Source: Bacteroidales bacterium | GTDB lineage: Bacteria > Bacteroidota > Bacteroidia > Bacteroidales > Bacteroidaceae | DNA length: 64,000 nucleotides | Reading direction: 5' to 3' | Assembly: GCA_015060835.1 (NCBI GenBank) | Contig: SUXT01000003.1 | Coordinates: 1 to 64,000, forward strand | In this document: one piece after another, positions 54,251 through 63,799 of the stretch | Layout of the letters: each line of letters begins with the position of its first letter | How positions within the stretch are numbered: position 1 is the first letter of the stretch | The notes under the pieces: model-generated | Seen by the model: the letters and a program-made list of their open reading frames with translations, nothing else | The model's database searches: none | What the model was told of the DNA's origin: nothing | Program-made: the position numbers and the translations under genes

Positions 54251-54420
54251 AAATTAAAATTCAAAATAAAGGTGTTAGAAGCAGTTTTCATTCACAACGA
54301 ATGCAACTATTATCTTGCAAAGATAAACTAAAAATTCAATAAATATCAAGCATTGCAAAAAACTATTGGAATTTTATGTGAATCGTGGCAAAAACAGAGT
54401 GTAAATTCGTCTGTTATTTT

Positions 54421-54452
54421 TTTGCATATCTCGCTCGTATGTACTATATTTG
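54421..54452 (+). promoter_or_regulatory. Consensus promoter TTTG-N20-TATATTTG of dnaN
   Basis: TTTG 54421-54424, TATATTTG 54445-54452. Confidence 0.65.
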
Positions 54453-54525
54453 TCATAATATAACAATCTGCCCTACCCTTATAGGGTAGAACACTTACCG
54501 AACGAACAACAAAAAACACAAGAAT

Positions 54526-55650
54526 ATGAACTTTATAGTATCAAGCTCACAGCTTACGAGCCACCTGCAGGCAATCAGCCGCGTGATAAATTCAAAGAAC
54601 ACAATCACAGTTCTCGAATGTTTCCTTTTTGAATTCGAAGGCAACACGCTCAAGCTCACAGCATCGGATAACGACAACACACTGAATACCTCATTCGAGG
54701 TTACAGAGTGCTCCGAAGATTTCCGCTTCGCAATATCATCGAAAATCCTTCTCGACTCATTGAAAGAGATTTCAGAACAGCCCGTACGCTTCGAAATTGA
54801 CAAAGAGACACTCGAAATAACAATTTACTACCAGAACGGTAAATACAGCATGGTAGGCGTAAATGCCGACGAATATCCCTCGGCACCTGCTATGGGCGAA
54901 AATTCCGTAAGATTGTCTATGCCCGCCGATGTACTTGCAAGCGGCATTTCAGCATCGCTGTTCGCAGCAGCCGACGACGAGATTCGCCCCGTGATGTGCG
55001 GAATCTACTTCGACCTCACCCCTGAGAGCGTAACTATGGTAGCATCGGACGGCCACAAACTGTCGCGCTGCCGCGACTTCTCGGTAAAAGGAGCAGAAAA
55101 ATCGGCATTCATCCTTCCCAAAAAGCCCGCCAACCTGCTGAAGAACCTCTTGGCAAAGGAGAGCGGTAACGAGACAATGATAGAATTTGACGACCGCTTC
55201 GCAGTATTCGCATTAGAGAACTACAAACTTGTCTGCCGTCTCATCGAAGGCCGCTATCCCAACTACAACTCCGTAATTCCGCAGAACAACCCCCGCAAGA
55301 TAACAGTCGACAGAGCTGCAATGCTCGGAGCATTGCGCCGCGTTGCACTTTTCTCCTCACAGGTAAGTCTTGTAAAACTGCATATACAGGATGGCAACAT
55401 GGTAATCTCTGCACAGAACAACGACTTCTCGACCTTCGCCGAAGAGAGTCTTGTATGCAGCTACGATGGTGCACCCATGAACATAGGCTTCAGCGCATCG
55501 TTCCTCATAGACATACTCAACAACATCCCCGGCGCAGAAGTTGTAATAGAACTTGCCGACCCCTCACGCGCAGGAGTTATGTTCCCCGCCGAACAGCAGG
55601 AGAATCAGGAACTTCTGATGCTGCTCATGCCCATGATGTTAACAGACTAA
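54526..55650 (+). CDS. dnaN: DNA polymerase III beta subunit
   Basis: 'MNFIVSSSQLTSHLQAISRVINSKNTITVLECFLFE', C-terminal 'ELLMLLMPMML'. Confidence 0.96.
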   Translation: MNFIVSSSQLTSHLQAISRVINSKNTITVLECFLFEFEGNTLKLTASDNDNTLNTSFEVTECSEDFRFAISSKILLDSLKEISEQPVRFEIDKETLEITIYYQNGKYSMVGVNADEYPSAPAMGENSVRLSMPADVLASGISASLFAAADDEIRPVMCGIYFDLTPESVTMVASDGHKLSRCRDFSVKGAEKSAFILPKKPANLLKNLLAKESGNETMIEFDDRFAVFALENYKLVCRLIEGRYPNYNSVIPQNNPRKITVDRAAMLGALRRVALFSSQVSLVKLHIQDGNMVISAQNNDFSTFAEESLVCSYDGAPMNIGFSASFLIDILNNIPGAEVVIELADPSRAGVMFPAEQQENQELLMLLMPMMLTD

Positions 55651-55662
55651 GCCATTAAGAGA

Positions 55663-56433
55663 ATGAAACTCAACCTTAAAAAGCCGATTGTATTCTTCGA
55701 CCTCGAAACAACAGGCATCAACGTATCCACCGACCGCATAGTGGAAATATGCTACATTAAAGTGATGCCCAACGGAAACGAACTCTCGCGCACTATGCGC
55801 ATAAACCCCGAAATGTCCATCCCCAAAGAGGCATCGGATGTACACGGCATCACCAACGACGATGTAAAGGATTGCCCCACATTCAAGGAGGTAGCCCGCG
55901 AAATAGCAAAGGACTTCGAAGGCTGCGACATCGCAGGCTTCAACTCCAACCGTTTCGACGTCCCCATGCTCGCCGAAGAGTTCCTGCGTGCAGGTGTAGA
56001 CATCGACCTCAGCCGCCACAAGGCAGTCGATGTGCAGGTAATATACCACAAGCTCGAACAGCGCACCCTCTCCGCAGCATACAGATTCTACTGCGGCGGC
56101 GAACTTGTAGACGCCCACAGCGCACTTGCCGACACCCGCGCCACCTACGAAATACTGATGGCGCAGCTCGACAAATACCCCGACATACTGAAGAACGACA
56201 TAGAATTCCTGTCGGACTACTCATCGTTCACCCGCAACGTCGACTATGCAGGCCGCATGGTCTATGACGATGCAGGCAGAGAGAGATTCAACTTCGGACG
56301 CTACAAGGGAATGCTCGTCAGCGAGGTGCTGCAACGCGACCCCGGCTATTACGGATGGATGATGAATGGCGATTTTCCCCTCAACACCAAACAGAAACTA
56401 ACAGAGATAAGATTGCGCTCGATAAAAGGATAA
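55663..56433 (+). CDS. DnaQ-like 3'-5' exonuclease
   Basis: 'IVFFDLETTGINVSTDRIVEI', 'DAHSALADTRATYEIL'. Confidence 0.92.
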   Translation: MKLNLKKPIVFFDLETTGINVSTDRIVEICYIKVMPNGNELSRTMRINPEMSIPKEASDVHGITNDDVKDCPTFKEVAREIAKDFEGCDIAGFNSNRFDVPMLAEEFLRAGVDIDLSRHKAVDVQVIYHKLEQRTLSAAYRFYCGGELVDAHSALADTRATYEILMAQLDKYPDILKNDIEFLSDYSSFTRNVDYAGRMVYDDAGRERFNFGRYKGMLVSEVLQRDPGYYGWMMNGDFPLNTKQKLTEIRLRSIKG

Positions 56434-56439
56434 ACAACC

Positions 56440-58530
56440 ATGCTGAAAGGAAAAAAAATAGTGCTCGGCATTACGGGAAGTATAGCAGCCTACAAGGCCG
56501 CTATACTTGTTCGTTTATTGGTAAAGGCCGGCGCCGAGGTACAGGTGGTGATGACACCCTCAGGCAAAGAATTCATTTCGCCCCTCACACTCTCCACCCT
56601 GTCGGGCAATGCAGTGCTCAGCGAATTTTTCAACGAGCGCAGCGGCGAGTGGCACAGCCATGTAAGCCTCGGACTGTGGGCCGATGCAATGATAATAGCT
56701 CCCGCCTCGGCCGCAACAATTGCGAAGATGGCAACCGGAGTAGCCGACAACCTGTTGATAACCACCTATCTGTCGATGAAAGCACCCGTCTTTGTGGCCC
56801 CTGCTATGGACCTTGATATGTATGCCCACCCATCGACCACCCGCAACCTCGAACAGCTGAAGGCATACGGCAACCACATAATAGAGCCTGCCGCCGGAGA
56901 ACTTGCCAGCCATCTTGTAGGCAAAGGCCGCATGGAGGAGCCCGAAAATATAGTGCGCGCCATAGAGGAATATTTCACCTCAATGGCAGAGCCCGCAAGC
57001 CCGCTATCAGGAAAAAAGATAGTGATAACAGCAGGACCCACATACGAGAAGATAGACCCGGTTCGCTTCATAGGTAACTATTCGTCGGGCAAAATGGGAT
57101 ATGCCCTCGCCGAAGAGTGCGCCCTCGCCGGAGCAGATGTTACACTCGTCTCGGGCCCCGTCTCGCTTGCAACACCGCACCCTGCAATCCACCGCATAGA
57201 TGTAGAGTCTGCGGCAGAAATGTACGATGCCGCACGCGCATCATTCACCGATGCCGATGCAGCAATACTATGCGCAGCGGTGGCAGACTTCACCCCCGAT
57301 ACCCGCGCCACAGAAAAAATAAAACGCGAAAAGGGCAGCGGCCTCACACTTCAACTGAAGCCCACACCCGACATTGCAGCCTCATTGGGTGCAACGAAAA
57401 GAGAGGGGCAGCGACTTGTAGGATTCGCCCTTGAAACACACGATGCCGAGGCCCACGCACGCGAAAAACTTGCAAAGAAAAACCTCGACTTCATTGTGCT
57501 CAACTCACTTGAAGACAAGGGAGCAGGCTTCGCGGTAGACACCAACAAGGTAACCATCATCGACGCAGAGAGCGCAACCTCCTACCCGCTTAAAAGCAAG
57601 CGCGAGGTTGCACGCGACATTGTTAAACACTTATCGACACTCTTCGTATCCCTGTTGCTGATGATGTTCCTCCCCGCAGGAGTGCAAGCACAGGAGCTCA
57701 AGGCAAACATCACCCTGAACACCGAAAAGATACAGGGTACAAACAACGAAGTATTCGATGTACTCAAAAGTTCACTCGACGAATTCATCAACAACACCTC
57801 ATGGACAGAGTACGAATTCGAAGAGCATGAGCGCATCGCCTGCAACTTCTCCATTGTCGTGGAATCATACGCCGAGGACGGCACATTCGAATGTACACTG
57901 ATGGTGCAATCCTTGCGCCCCATATACGGTTCATCGTACAGCACCCCTGTATTCAAATATCAGGACAACGAAGTGGAATTCAAATATATGGCCTACGACC
58001 GATTGGAGTACAAGGAGGACAATCTCGACAACAACCTCACAGCCATCATCGCCTTTTATGCCTACCTTATCATCGGTCTTGACATGGACACGATGGGCGA
58101 ACTTGGCGGAACAGAATTTCTTAACAAGGCACAAAACATAGCCTCAGGTGCACAGAGTCTCGGCGGTACAGGATGGCAGTCGGGCACAAGCACCCGCAAC
58201 CGCTTCACCATCATCGACGACTACATGAACACAGCTCTGCTGCCCGTGCGTCAGATGATGTACAGCTACCATCGCAAAGGATTCGATATAATGTTCCGCG
58301 AGGCAGACAAAGGAAGAGCCGAAATTGCAAAAAGCCTCGAACTGCTGCAGAGCGGCTATCAGGATCGTCCCCTGTCGTACTTCCCCAAACTCTTTACAGA
58401 GTACAAGCAGGAAGAACTTATAAACATCTTCTCACAAGGCCCCGCAAAAGAGCGCAAACAGGCAGTGGAGATACTGACAGAGATAAATCCCTCCCTCACA
58501 TCTTCATGGGATAAAATTTCAACCATCTGA
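56440..58530 (+). CDS. coaBC: In-frame fusion: CoaBC (phosphopantothenoylcysteine decarboxylase/phosphopantothenate-cysteine ligase) + DUF4835
   Basis: CoaB/C motifs 'LGITGSIAAYKAAIL', 'PAMDLDMYAHP', 'ITAGPTYEKIDPVRFIGNYSSGKMGYALAEE'; then signal-peptide-like 'VKHLSTLFVSLLLMMFLPAGVQAQ' and DUF4835 with no intervening stop. Confidence 0.85.
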   Translation: MLKGKKIVLGITGSIAAYKAAILVRLLVKAGAEVQVVMTPSGKEFISPLTLSTLSGNAVLSEFFNERSGEWHSHVSLGLWADAMIIAPASAATIAKMATGVADNLLITTYLSMKAPVFVAPAMDLDMYAHPSTTRNLEQLKAYGNHIIEPAAGELASHLVGKGRMEEPENIVRAIEEYFTSMAEPASPLSGKKIVITAGPTYEKIDPVRFIGNYSSGKMGYALAEECALAGADVTLVSGPVSLATPHPAIHRIDVESAAEMYDAARASFTDADAAILCAAVADFTPDTRATEKIKREKGSGLTLQLKPTPDIAASLGATKREGQRLVGFALETHDAEAHAREKLAKKNLDFIVLNSLEDKGAGFAVDTNKVTIIDAESATSYPLKSKREVARDIVKHLSTLFVSLLLMMFLPAGVQAQELKANITLNTEKIQGTNNEVFDVLKSSLDEFINNTSWTEYEFEEHERIACNFSIVVESYAEDGTFECTLMVQSLRPIYGSSYSTPVFKYQDNEVEFKYMAYDRLEYKEDNLDNNLTAIIAFYAYLIIGLDMDTMGELGGTEFLNKAQNIASGAQSLGGTGWQSGTSTRNRFTIIDDYMNTALLPVRQMMYSYHRKGFDIMFREADKGRAEIAKSLELLQSGYQDRPLSYFPKLFTEYKQEELINIFSQGPAKERKQAVEILTEINPSLTSSWDKISTI

Positions 58531-58536
58531 CACTAA

Positions 58537-60210
58537 ATGCTCACATCACTACAAATAAAGAACTACGCACTTATAGAAAAGCTTGAAGTAGACTTCTCCT
58601 CAGGCTTCTCTGTAATAACCGGAGAGACCGGAACCGGAAAATCGGTACTCTTGGGAGCAATATCCATGCTCCTCGGCGAACGCTCCGACTCCAAACTTGT
58701 GCGCGAGGGAGCCGACAAATGTATCATCGAAGGCACATTCGACATCTCCACACTCGACCTCGAAAGCCTCTTCGAAGAAAATGAGCTTGAATACGATGCC
58801 CACGAATGTATCATACGCCGCGAACTATCCTCAACAGGCCGCGGACGGTTCTTCGTAAACGACACCCCCGTCTCAGCCGCATTACTCAAAGAGATTGGAG
58901 GCAGGCTCATAGACATACATTCGCAGCACAAGAACCTGCTGTTAGGTAACAAGAACTACCAACTGAACGTGCTCGACCTGCTCGCAGCAGACGAAGAACA
59001 GCTCGAAGAGTACCGCGCACTCTACAAACAATACGACACCACACGCAAGGAGCTACAGAAAGCAAAAGAACAGCTCGAAGCAGTGCGCAATGATGAGGAG
59101 TGGCTTCGCTATCAACTCGAAGAGATTGACGGAGCCTCATTCAGCGAAGGAGAACAGGAGGAACTGGAACAGGAATCGGAACAACTCACACATGCCGAAG
59201 AGATACAATCGGCACTGCACAAAGCAATAATACTAATAGACAACGACGAGAAAAGCCTGCTCCAATCACTGCGCGAAGCTGCTTCATCGCTCAGCCGCGT
59301 AGCTCCGCACTATCCCGTAGCCGAGGCACTCGCCGAGCGCATAGAGAGCAACTACATAGAACTTAAAGACTGTTGCAACGAAATACGCCACAACGCAGAG
59401 AGCAGCACATTCTCTCCGGCCCGACTCGAACAGATAGAGGCACGCCTGACGCTGATGTACGACCTCTTCAAGAAACACCACGTAGAGAGTATCGATGCCC
59501 TGCTCGCCCTTGCCGAAGAGTATCGCACACGACTCGACAACATAATCTGTGGCGACGACCGCATAGCAGAACTCGAAAAATCGGTTGCCACACAGCGAAA
59601 AGAACTCACAGCGCTCGCCGGCCTACTCACAGAGCTGCGCCAAACAGCAGCAGACACCCTGCGCGAAAAGATAACAGCAATACTCGTAACTCTGGGAATG
59701 CCCAAGATTCGCTTCGAAGCGACACTTTCCGCAACCGATGACTTTACCCCCACAGGCTGCGACAAGGCAACCTTCCTGTTTTCGGCAAACAGCATAAGTC
59801 CCATGCAGCCCCTTGCCGAAGTGGCATCAGGCGGAGAGATGGCGCGAGTGATGCTCGCCCTGAAGTCAATAATAGCAGAATTCACAGCAATGCCCACACT
59901 CATATTCGACGAGATAGACACCGGAATATCGGGCATACTCGCCGAACGCATGGGACGTCTCATGCAACAGATGGGCAGCATGGAACGACAAGTAATAAGC
60001 ATCACCCACCTGCCACAAGTGGCAGCACTCGGTTCGCGCCACTACAAAGTGTGCAAAGAGGAGGGCGACGGTGGCACACGCACCTACATACGCCCGCTCG
60101 ACACCGAAGAACGCATCAGGGAAATAGCGCAGATGATGAGCGGCGAACAGCTCACCGAAGCGGCTATCGACACAGCCCGCAACCTTATATCAACCAATAA
60201 CCAGCAATAA
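58537..60210 (+). CDS. recN: DNA repair protein RecN
   Basis: 'MLTSLQIKNYALIEKLEVDFSSGFSVITGETGTGKSVLLGAI', 'VASGGEMARVMLALKSII', 'FDEIDTGISG'. Confidence 0.96.
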   Translation: MLTSLQIKNYALIEKLEVDFSSGFSVITGETGTGKSVLLGAISMLLGERSDSKLVREGADKCIIEGTFDISTLDLESLFEENELEYDAHECIIRRELSSTGRGRFFVNDTPVSAALLKEIGGRLIDIHSQHKNLLLGNKNYQLNVLDLLAADEEQLEEYRALYKQYDTTRKELQKAKEQLEAVRNDEEWLRYQLEEIDGASFSEGEQEELEQESEQLTHAEEIQSALHKAIILIDNDEKSLLQSLREAASSLSRVAPHYPVAEALAERIESNYIELKDCCNEIRHNAESSTFSPARLEQIEARLTLMYDLFKKHHVESIDALLALAEEYRTRLDNIICGDDRIAELEKSVATQRKELTALAGLLTELRQTAADTLREKITAILVTLGMPKIRFEATLSATDDFTPTGCDKATFLFSANSISPMQPLAEVASGGEMARVMLALKSIIAEFTAMPTLIFDEIDTGISGILAERMGRLMQQMGSMERQVISITHLPQVAALGSRHYKVCKEEGDGGTRTYIRPLDTEERIREIAQMMSGEQLTEAAIDTARNLISTNNQQ

Positions 60211-60226
60211 AACAACAGACTATAAT

Positions 60227-60973
60227 ATGGCAGTAAATAACGAAATGATATTCGGTGTACGCGCCGTACTTGAGGCACTCGACGCCGGCAAAGAGATTGA
60301 CAAGATACTCATTAAGAAAGATATACAGAGTGAACTTTCACGCGAACTGTTCGCAGCCCTCAAAGGCCGCACAATCCCCGTACAGCGTGTGCCGGTGGAG
60401 AAACTCAACCGCATCACCCGCAAGAACCATCAGGGAGTGATTGCCTTTGTATCGGCAGTGGAATATGCAAGCATAGAGACTGTAGTGCCCACACTCTTCG
60501 AAGAGGGAAAGACTCCTCTACTGGTGCTTCTCGACGGCATCACCGATGTGCGCAACTTCGGCTCGATAGCCCGTACCTGCGACTGTGCAGGAGTAGATGC
60601 AGTAATTATTCCCATGCACGGCAGTGTAACCGTCAATGCCGATGCCGTAAAGACATCGGCAGGCGCACTGCACACACTGCCCGTATGCCGCGAAAAGAAT
60701 ATCACCGAAACACTCAAATACCTGAAGGCAAGCGGCCTGCGCATAGTATGTGCCACAGAAAAGGGTAAAATGAACTACACGGCAAGCGACCTTACCGCCC
60801 CCGTATGCGTAGTAATGGGAGCCGAAGACACAGGAATACCCGCCGAACATCTTGCCCTCTGCGACGATTGGGTGTCAATACCGCAGTACGGCCGCATAGA
60901 ATCACTCAACGTATCCGTAGCAACAGCAGTCATACTCTACGAAGCTGTACGCCAGCGCCACACAAACGAATAA
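60227..60973 (+). CDS. rlmB: 23S rRNA (guanosine-2'-O)-methyltransferase RlmB (SpoU/TrmH)
   Basis: 'MIFGVRAVLEALDAGKEIDKILI', 'LDGITDVRNFGSIARTCDCAGVDAVI', 'VMGAEDTGIPAEHL', 'SLNVSVATAVILYE'. Confidence 0.93.
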   Translation: MAVNNEMIFGVRAVLEALDAGKEIDKILIKKDIQSELSRELFAALKGRTIPVQRVPVEKLNRITRKNHQGVIAFVSAVEYASIETVVPTLFEEGKTPLLVLLDGITDVRNFGSIARTCDCAGVDAVIIPMHGSVTVNADAVKTSAGALHTLPVCREKNITETLKYLKASGLRIVCATEKGKMNYTASDLTAPVCVVMGAEDTGIPAEHLALCDDWVSIPQYGRIESLNVSVATAVILYEAVRQRHTNE

Positions 60974-60977
60974 GAAT

Positions 60978-62648
60978 ATGAAAAGCAGACTTTTACTGAT
61001 ACTGCTGCTGCTCCCCCTCTGCCTCGGTGCAAAGGCACCCAAGAAGGTAACAGCAGGGCGCAGCTCCGTAGTAAGCATACTCACATTCAAAGACGGCAAA
61101 CTGCTGCGCAGCGGCACAGGAGTATTCACCGGCAGCGACGGCGAACTGCTCTCCACCTACTCACTATTCGTTGATTGCGACAGCGCCGTAGCGATAGACA
61201 ACCGCGGCACAATGCGTCAAATAGTGAAAGTATCAGGCGCCGACGAAATATACGACTGCATACGCGCATACGCACAGCCCGATAAAAAATTGCAGGCCCT
61301 CACCCCGGCCACACAGCCCTCCACCACTGCCGAGAAGCTCTATCTGGTAGCCTACGGCATGAAGAAGAGCGGCACGATAGAAGAGACCACAATCGAGAAA
61401 GTCGACACAATAGCAGGCGGCAACAGCTACTATACCATAAGCCTGCCCAAGCGCGAAAAGCACACCTCAGCCCCCCTGCTCAACGAACAGGGCGAACTTG
61501 TGGCACTGCTGCAATCAGTTGGCACAGGCGACACACTGAAGAGCCACGCCATTTCAGCAAAGTTCGTGAAAAGCCTCACCATAAAAGCCGCCAACTACAA
61601 CAGCAACCGCTTCACCCGCATAGGCATAAAGAAGAGCCTGCCGGAGACCGAAGAAGAGGCACTGTCATGCCTGATGCTTCAATCTTTCTCATCGGACAGC
61701 ACGGCATACAGCACCATGCTCGCAGAGTTTCTCGCCCAATACCCCGAAAGCTATCAAGGCTATCTGCACAGAGCAGAATACAACGTATCGAAGCTGAAGG
61801 AATATAAGGAAGCCCTCGCCGATTGGGAAAAGGCACTCACGCTCGCCGACAAGAAAGAGGAGGTGTGGTACCACAAAGCCAACAGCCTCTATGCCCACAA
61901 ACTCTATGCCGACTCCATTGCAGGCACAGCCTACTCCATCGACACAGCAATAGCCTGCATCGACCGTGCAATAGAGATTGACCGACAGCCGCTATTTCTG
62001 CGTCTGAAAGGCAATCTGCACTATACCAAGCGCGACTACGCTACAGCCTTTGACAGCTACGCTTCACTATCATCCACCAACCTGCGCAGTGCCGAGATAT
62101 TCATGCTCGCTGCCAACTGCAAGGAGATTCTCGGCGACAGCGATGCAGCCATTCTGCAACTCGACAGCGCAATAGCAACCTTCGGACGCGTACCCATAAC
62201 AGCTATGGCACCCTACGTGCTCAACCGCGGTCTTGTAAAGTATCGTGCAGGACGCTACCGCGAAGCAGTGCTCGACTACAACATCTACGAAAATCTGCTC
62301 AGCGGCAACGTGAATGCCAACTTCTACTATATGCGCCAGCAGGCAGAGTACAACGGCAAGATGTACCGTCTCGCCCTCGCCGACATTGAGCTTGCACTGA
62401 AACTGGAGCCTGAGAACATACTCTTCCTGCTCGAAAAAGGTCGCCTATGCTACCGCGTGAACATGATAGACGATGCCATCCCCACGCTCGAAAAAGCCGT
62501 GAAGATAGCCCCCGACAGCCCCGATGCCTACTATCTGCTTGCACGTTGCCAGATGGCAAAAGGCAACAAGTCGGACGCTAAGCAGAATCTCGAAAAGGCA
62601 CAGAAACTCGGACACCCCGGTGCGGCAGAGACGCTGAAAAGCCTATAA
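60978..62648 (+). CDS. Trypsin-like-fold (probable pseudoprotease) + TPR protein
   Basis: N-terminal 'SSVVSILTFKDGKLLRSGTGVFTGSDGELLSTYSLF'; 'HTSAPLLNEQGELVALLQ' in place of GNSGGPL; C-terminal TPR repeats. Confidence 0.7.
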   Translation: MKSRLLLILLLLPLCLGAKAPKKVTAGRSSVVSILTFKDGKLLRSGTGVFTGSDGELLSTYSLFVDCDSAVAIDNRGTMRQIVKVSGADEIYDCIRAYAQPDKKLQALTPATQPSTTAEKLYLVAYGMKKSGTIEETTIEKVDTIAGGNSYYTISLPKREKHTSAPLLNEQGELVALLQSVGTGDTLKSHAISAKFVKSLTIKAANYNSNRFTRIGIKKSLPETEEEALSCLMLQSFSSDSTAYSTMLAEFLAQYPESYQGYLHRAEYNVSKLKEYKEALADWEKALTLADKKEEVWYHKANSLYAHKLYADSIAGTAYSIDTAIACIDRAIEIDRQPLFLRLKGNLHYTKRDYATAFDSYASLSSTNLRSAEIFMLAANCKEILGDSDAAILQLDSAIATFGRVPITAMAPYVLNRGLVKYRAGRYREAVLDYNIYENLLSGNVNANFYYMRQQAEYNGKMYRLALADIELALKLEPENILFLLEKGRLCYRVNMIDDAIPTLEKAVKIAPDSPDAYYLLARCQMAKGNKSDAKQNLEKAQKLGHPGAAETLKSL

Positions 62649-62674
62649 GGAGGGAATATTTCTGCTTTTGTATA

Positions 62675-62728
62675 GAAGCTGTTTGAATTATATTTCAGAA
62701 TTATTTTTCAAAAAATTCAAACAGTTTC
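62675..62728. mobile_element. 54-bp internally deleted MITE derivative (TIR pair almost back to back)
   Basis: GAAGCTGTTTGAATTATATTTCAGAATTATTT...AAATTCAAACAGTTTC. Confidence 0.7.
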
Positions 62729-62780
62729 TAACATTTGCAGGTTAAATTCGCCTCTAATTCAGTTATTTAGAAGGTGATAT

Positions 62781-63635
62781 ATGATAAGGATAAAGAAATA
62801 TAGCACCATATTTATGATGCTTATCGCTATAGTGGGGGTATTTCTGTTTGCCGGAATGTCATTTACACAGTCTCTCTCTGATATAAAACAGATAAAACAT
62901 TTCTATGTACGCTATATGAAAGCGATGGAAGAGGGAGATGATGAAATGAGAGAAACATTGGTGCAGCAGTTCCTTACAAAAGAGATGCAAGCGAAAATGG
63001 GACGTTTGGTAGATGCTACAGGTAGCAATCCGTTACTGCGCACACAAGATGTATCCACCTTTGGCAGACAAAGCCTTCGATGTAAGCATTTGGAAGACGA
63101 TTGGTATATGGTTTCGTACTGGTGGAACGAGATGGACAGCGCCGGTATTCACATTCCTCTAAAGATTGTAAAGGACGCAAACGGGCAGCCGCGTATCGGA
63201 TATGTAACACCGGAATATACACGAGAAGGCTACGGCAATCAAATCTTTGACATTTCAGCAGTAGATGTTAAAGATGATAAGGACGCCTACACGTTTGTTG
63301 AGACATTCATCAAGGCGTATGTCTATCCATACGTTAAGATGCTTCCTTCTCTTGAGCAGGATTTGCTACGTTTGCGCCAAACATATTTTACAGCCGATAT
63401 GCAGATAAAATATACCACTATGTCGCAATTGTTCCTTGAAGATGCAAACCCGATAGACCCATTGATCGGTTGTGCTGATTTTGATGCATTCTGGTATAGT
63501 TCGCTCAATGTTGAGTCTATAGGAAGTAACCTTTTTACGGTTTGGTATAATACAGGTAATGGTATTATTCGAGTTAAGTTAGTAGTGACACGTATGAACG
63601 GGAAATACCGCATTTGTGACTTGAAATTGGAATAA
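62781..63635 (+). CDS. DUF3828-like protein with two similar halves
   Basis: 'IKHFYVRYMKAMEEGDDEMRETLVQQFLTKEMQAKM' vs 'VETFIKAYVYPYVKMLPSLEQDLLRLRQTYFTADMQIKY'; N-terminal TM. Confidence 0.55.
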   Translation: MIRIKKYSTIFMMLIAIVGVFLFAGMSFTQSLSDIKQIKHFYVRYMKAMEEGDDEMRETLVQQFLTKEMQAKMGRLVDATGSNPLLRTQDVSTFGRQSLRCKHLEDDWYMVSYWWNEMDSAGIHIPLKIVKDANGQPRIGYVTPEYTREGYGNQIFDISAVDVKDDKDAYTFVETFIKAYVYPYVKMLPSLEQDLLRLRQTYFTADMQIKYTTMSQLFLEDANPIDPLIGCADFDAFWYSSLNVESIGSNLFTVWYNTGNGIIRVKLVVTRMNGKYRICDLKLE

Positions 63636-63644
63636 CAGCATCCC

Positions 63645-63799
63645 TTCGCGTATTTAAGTATAAGCATCTGGATGCGCTTAAAATACAACCGTAAGGATAT
63701 TACGCGCGGCTTCAGGTTCAATTGGATTTAATGTATGTAAGCGCATTGTAAATGCTGATACTCAGAACATCCGCATTATAAATGCGGATGGACAGGACA
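63645..63799 (+). repeat. REP/BIME-like hairpin repeat, copy 2
   Basis: Inverted copy of both arms of 6783-6936. Confidence 0.75.
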
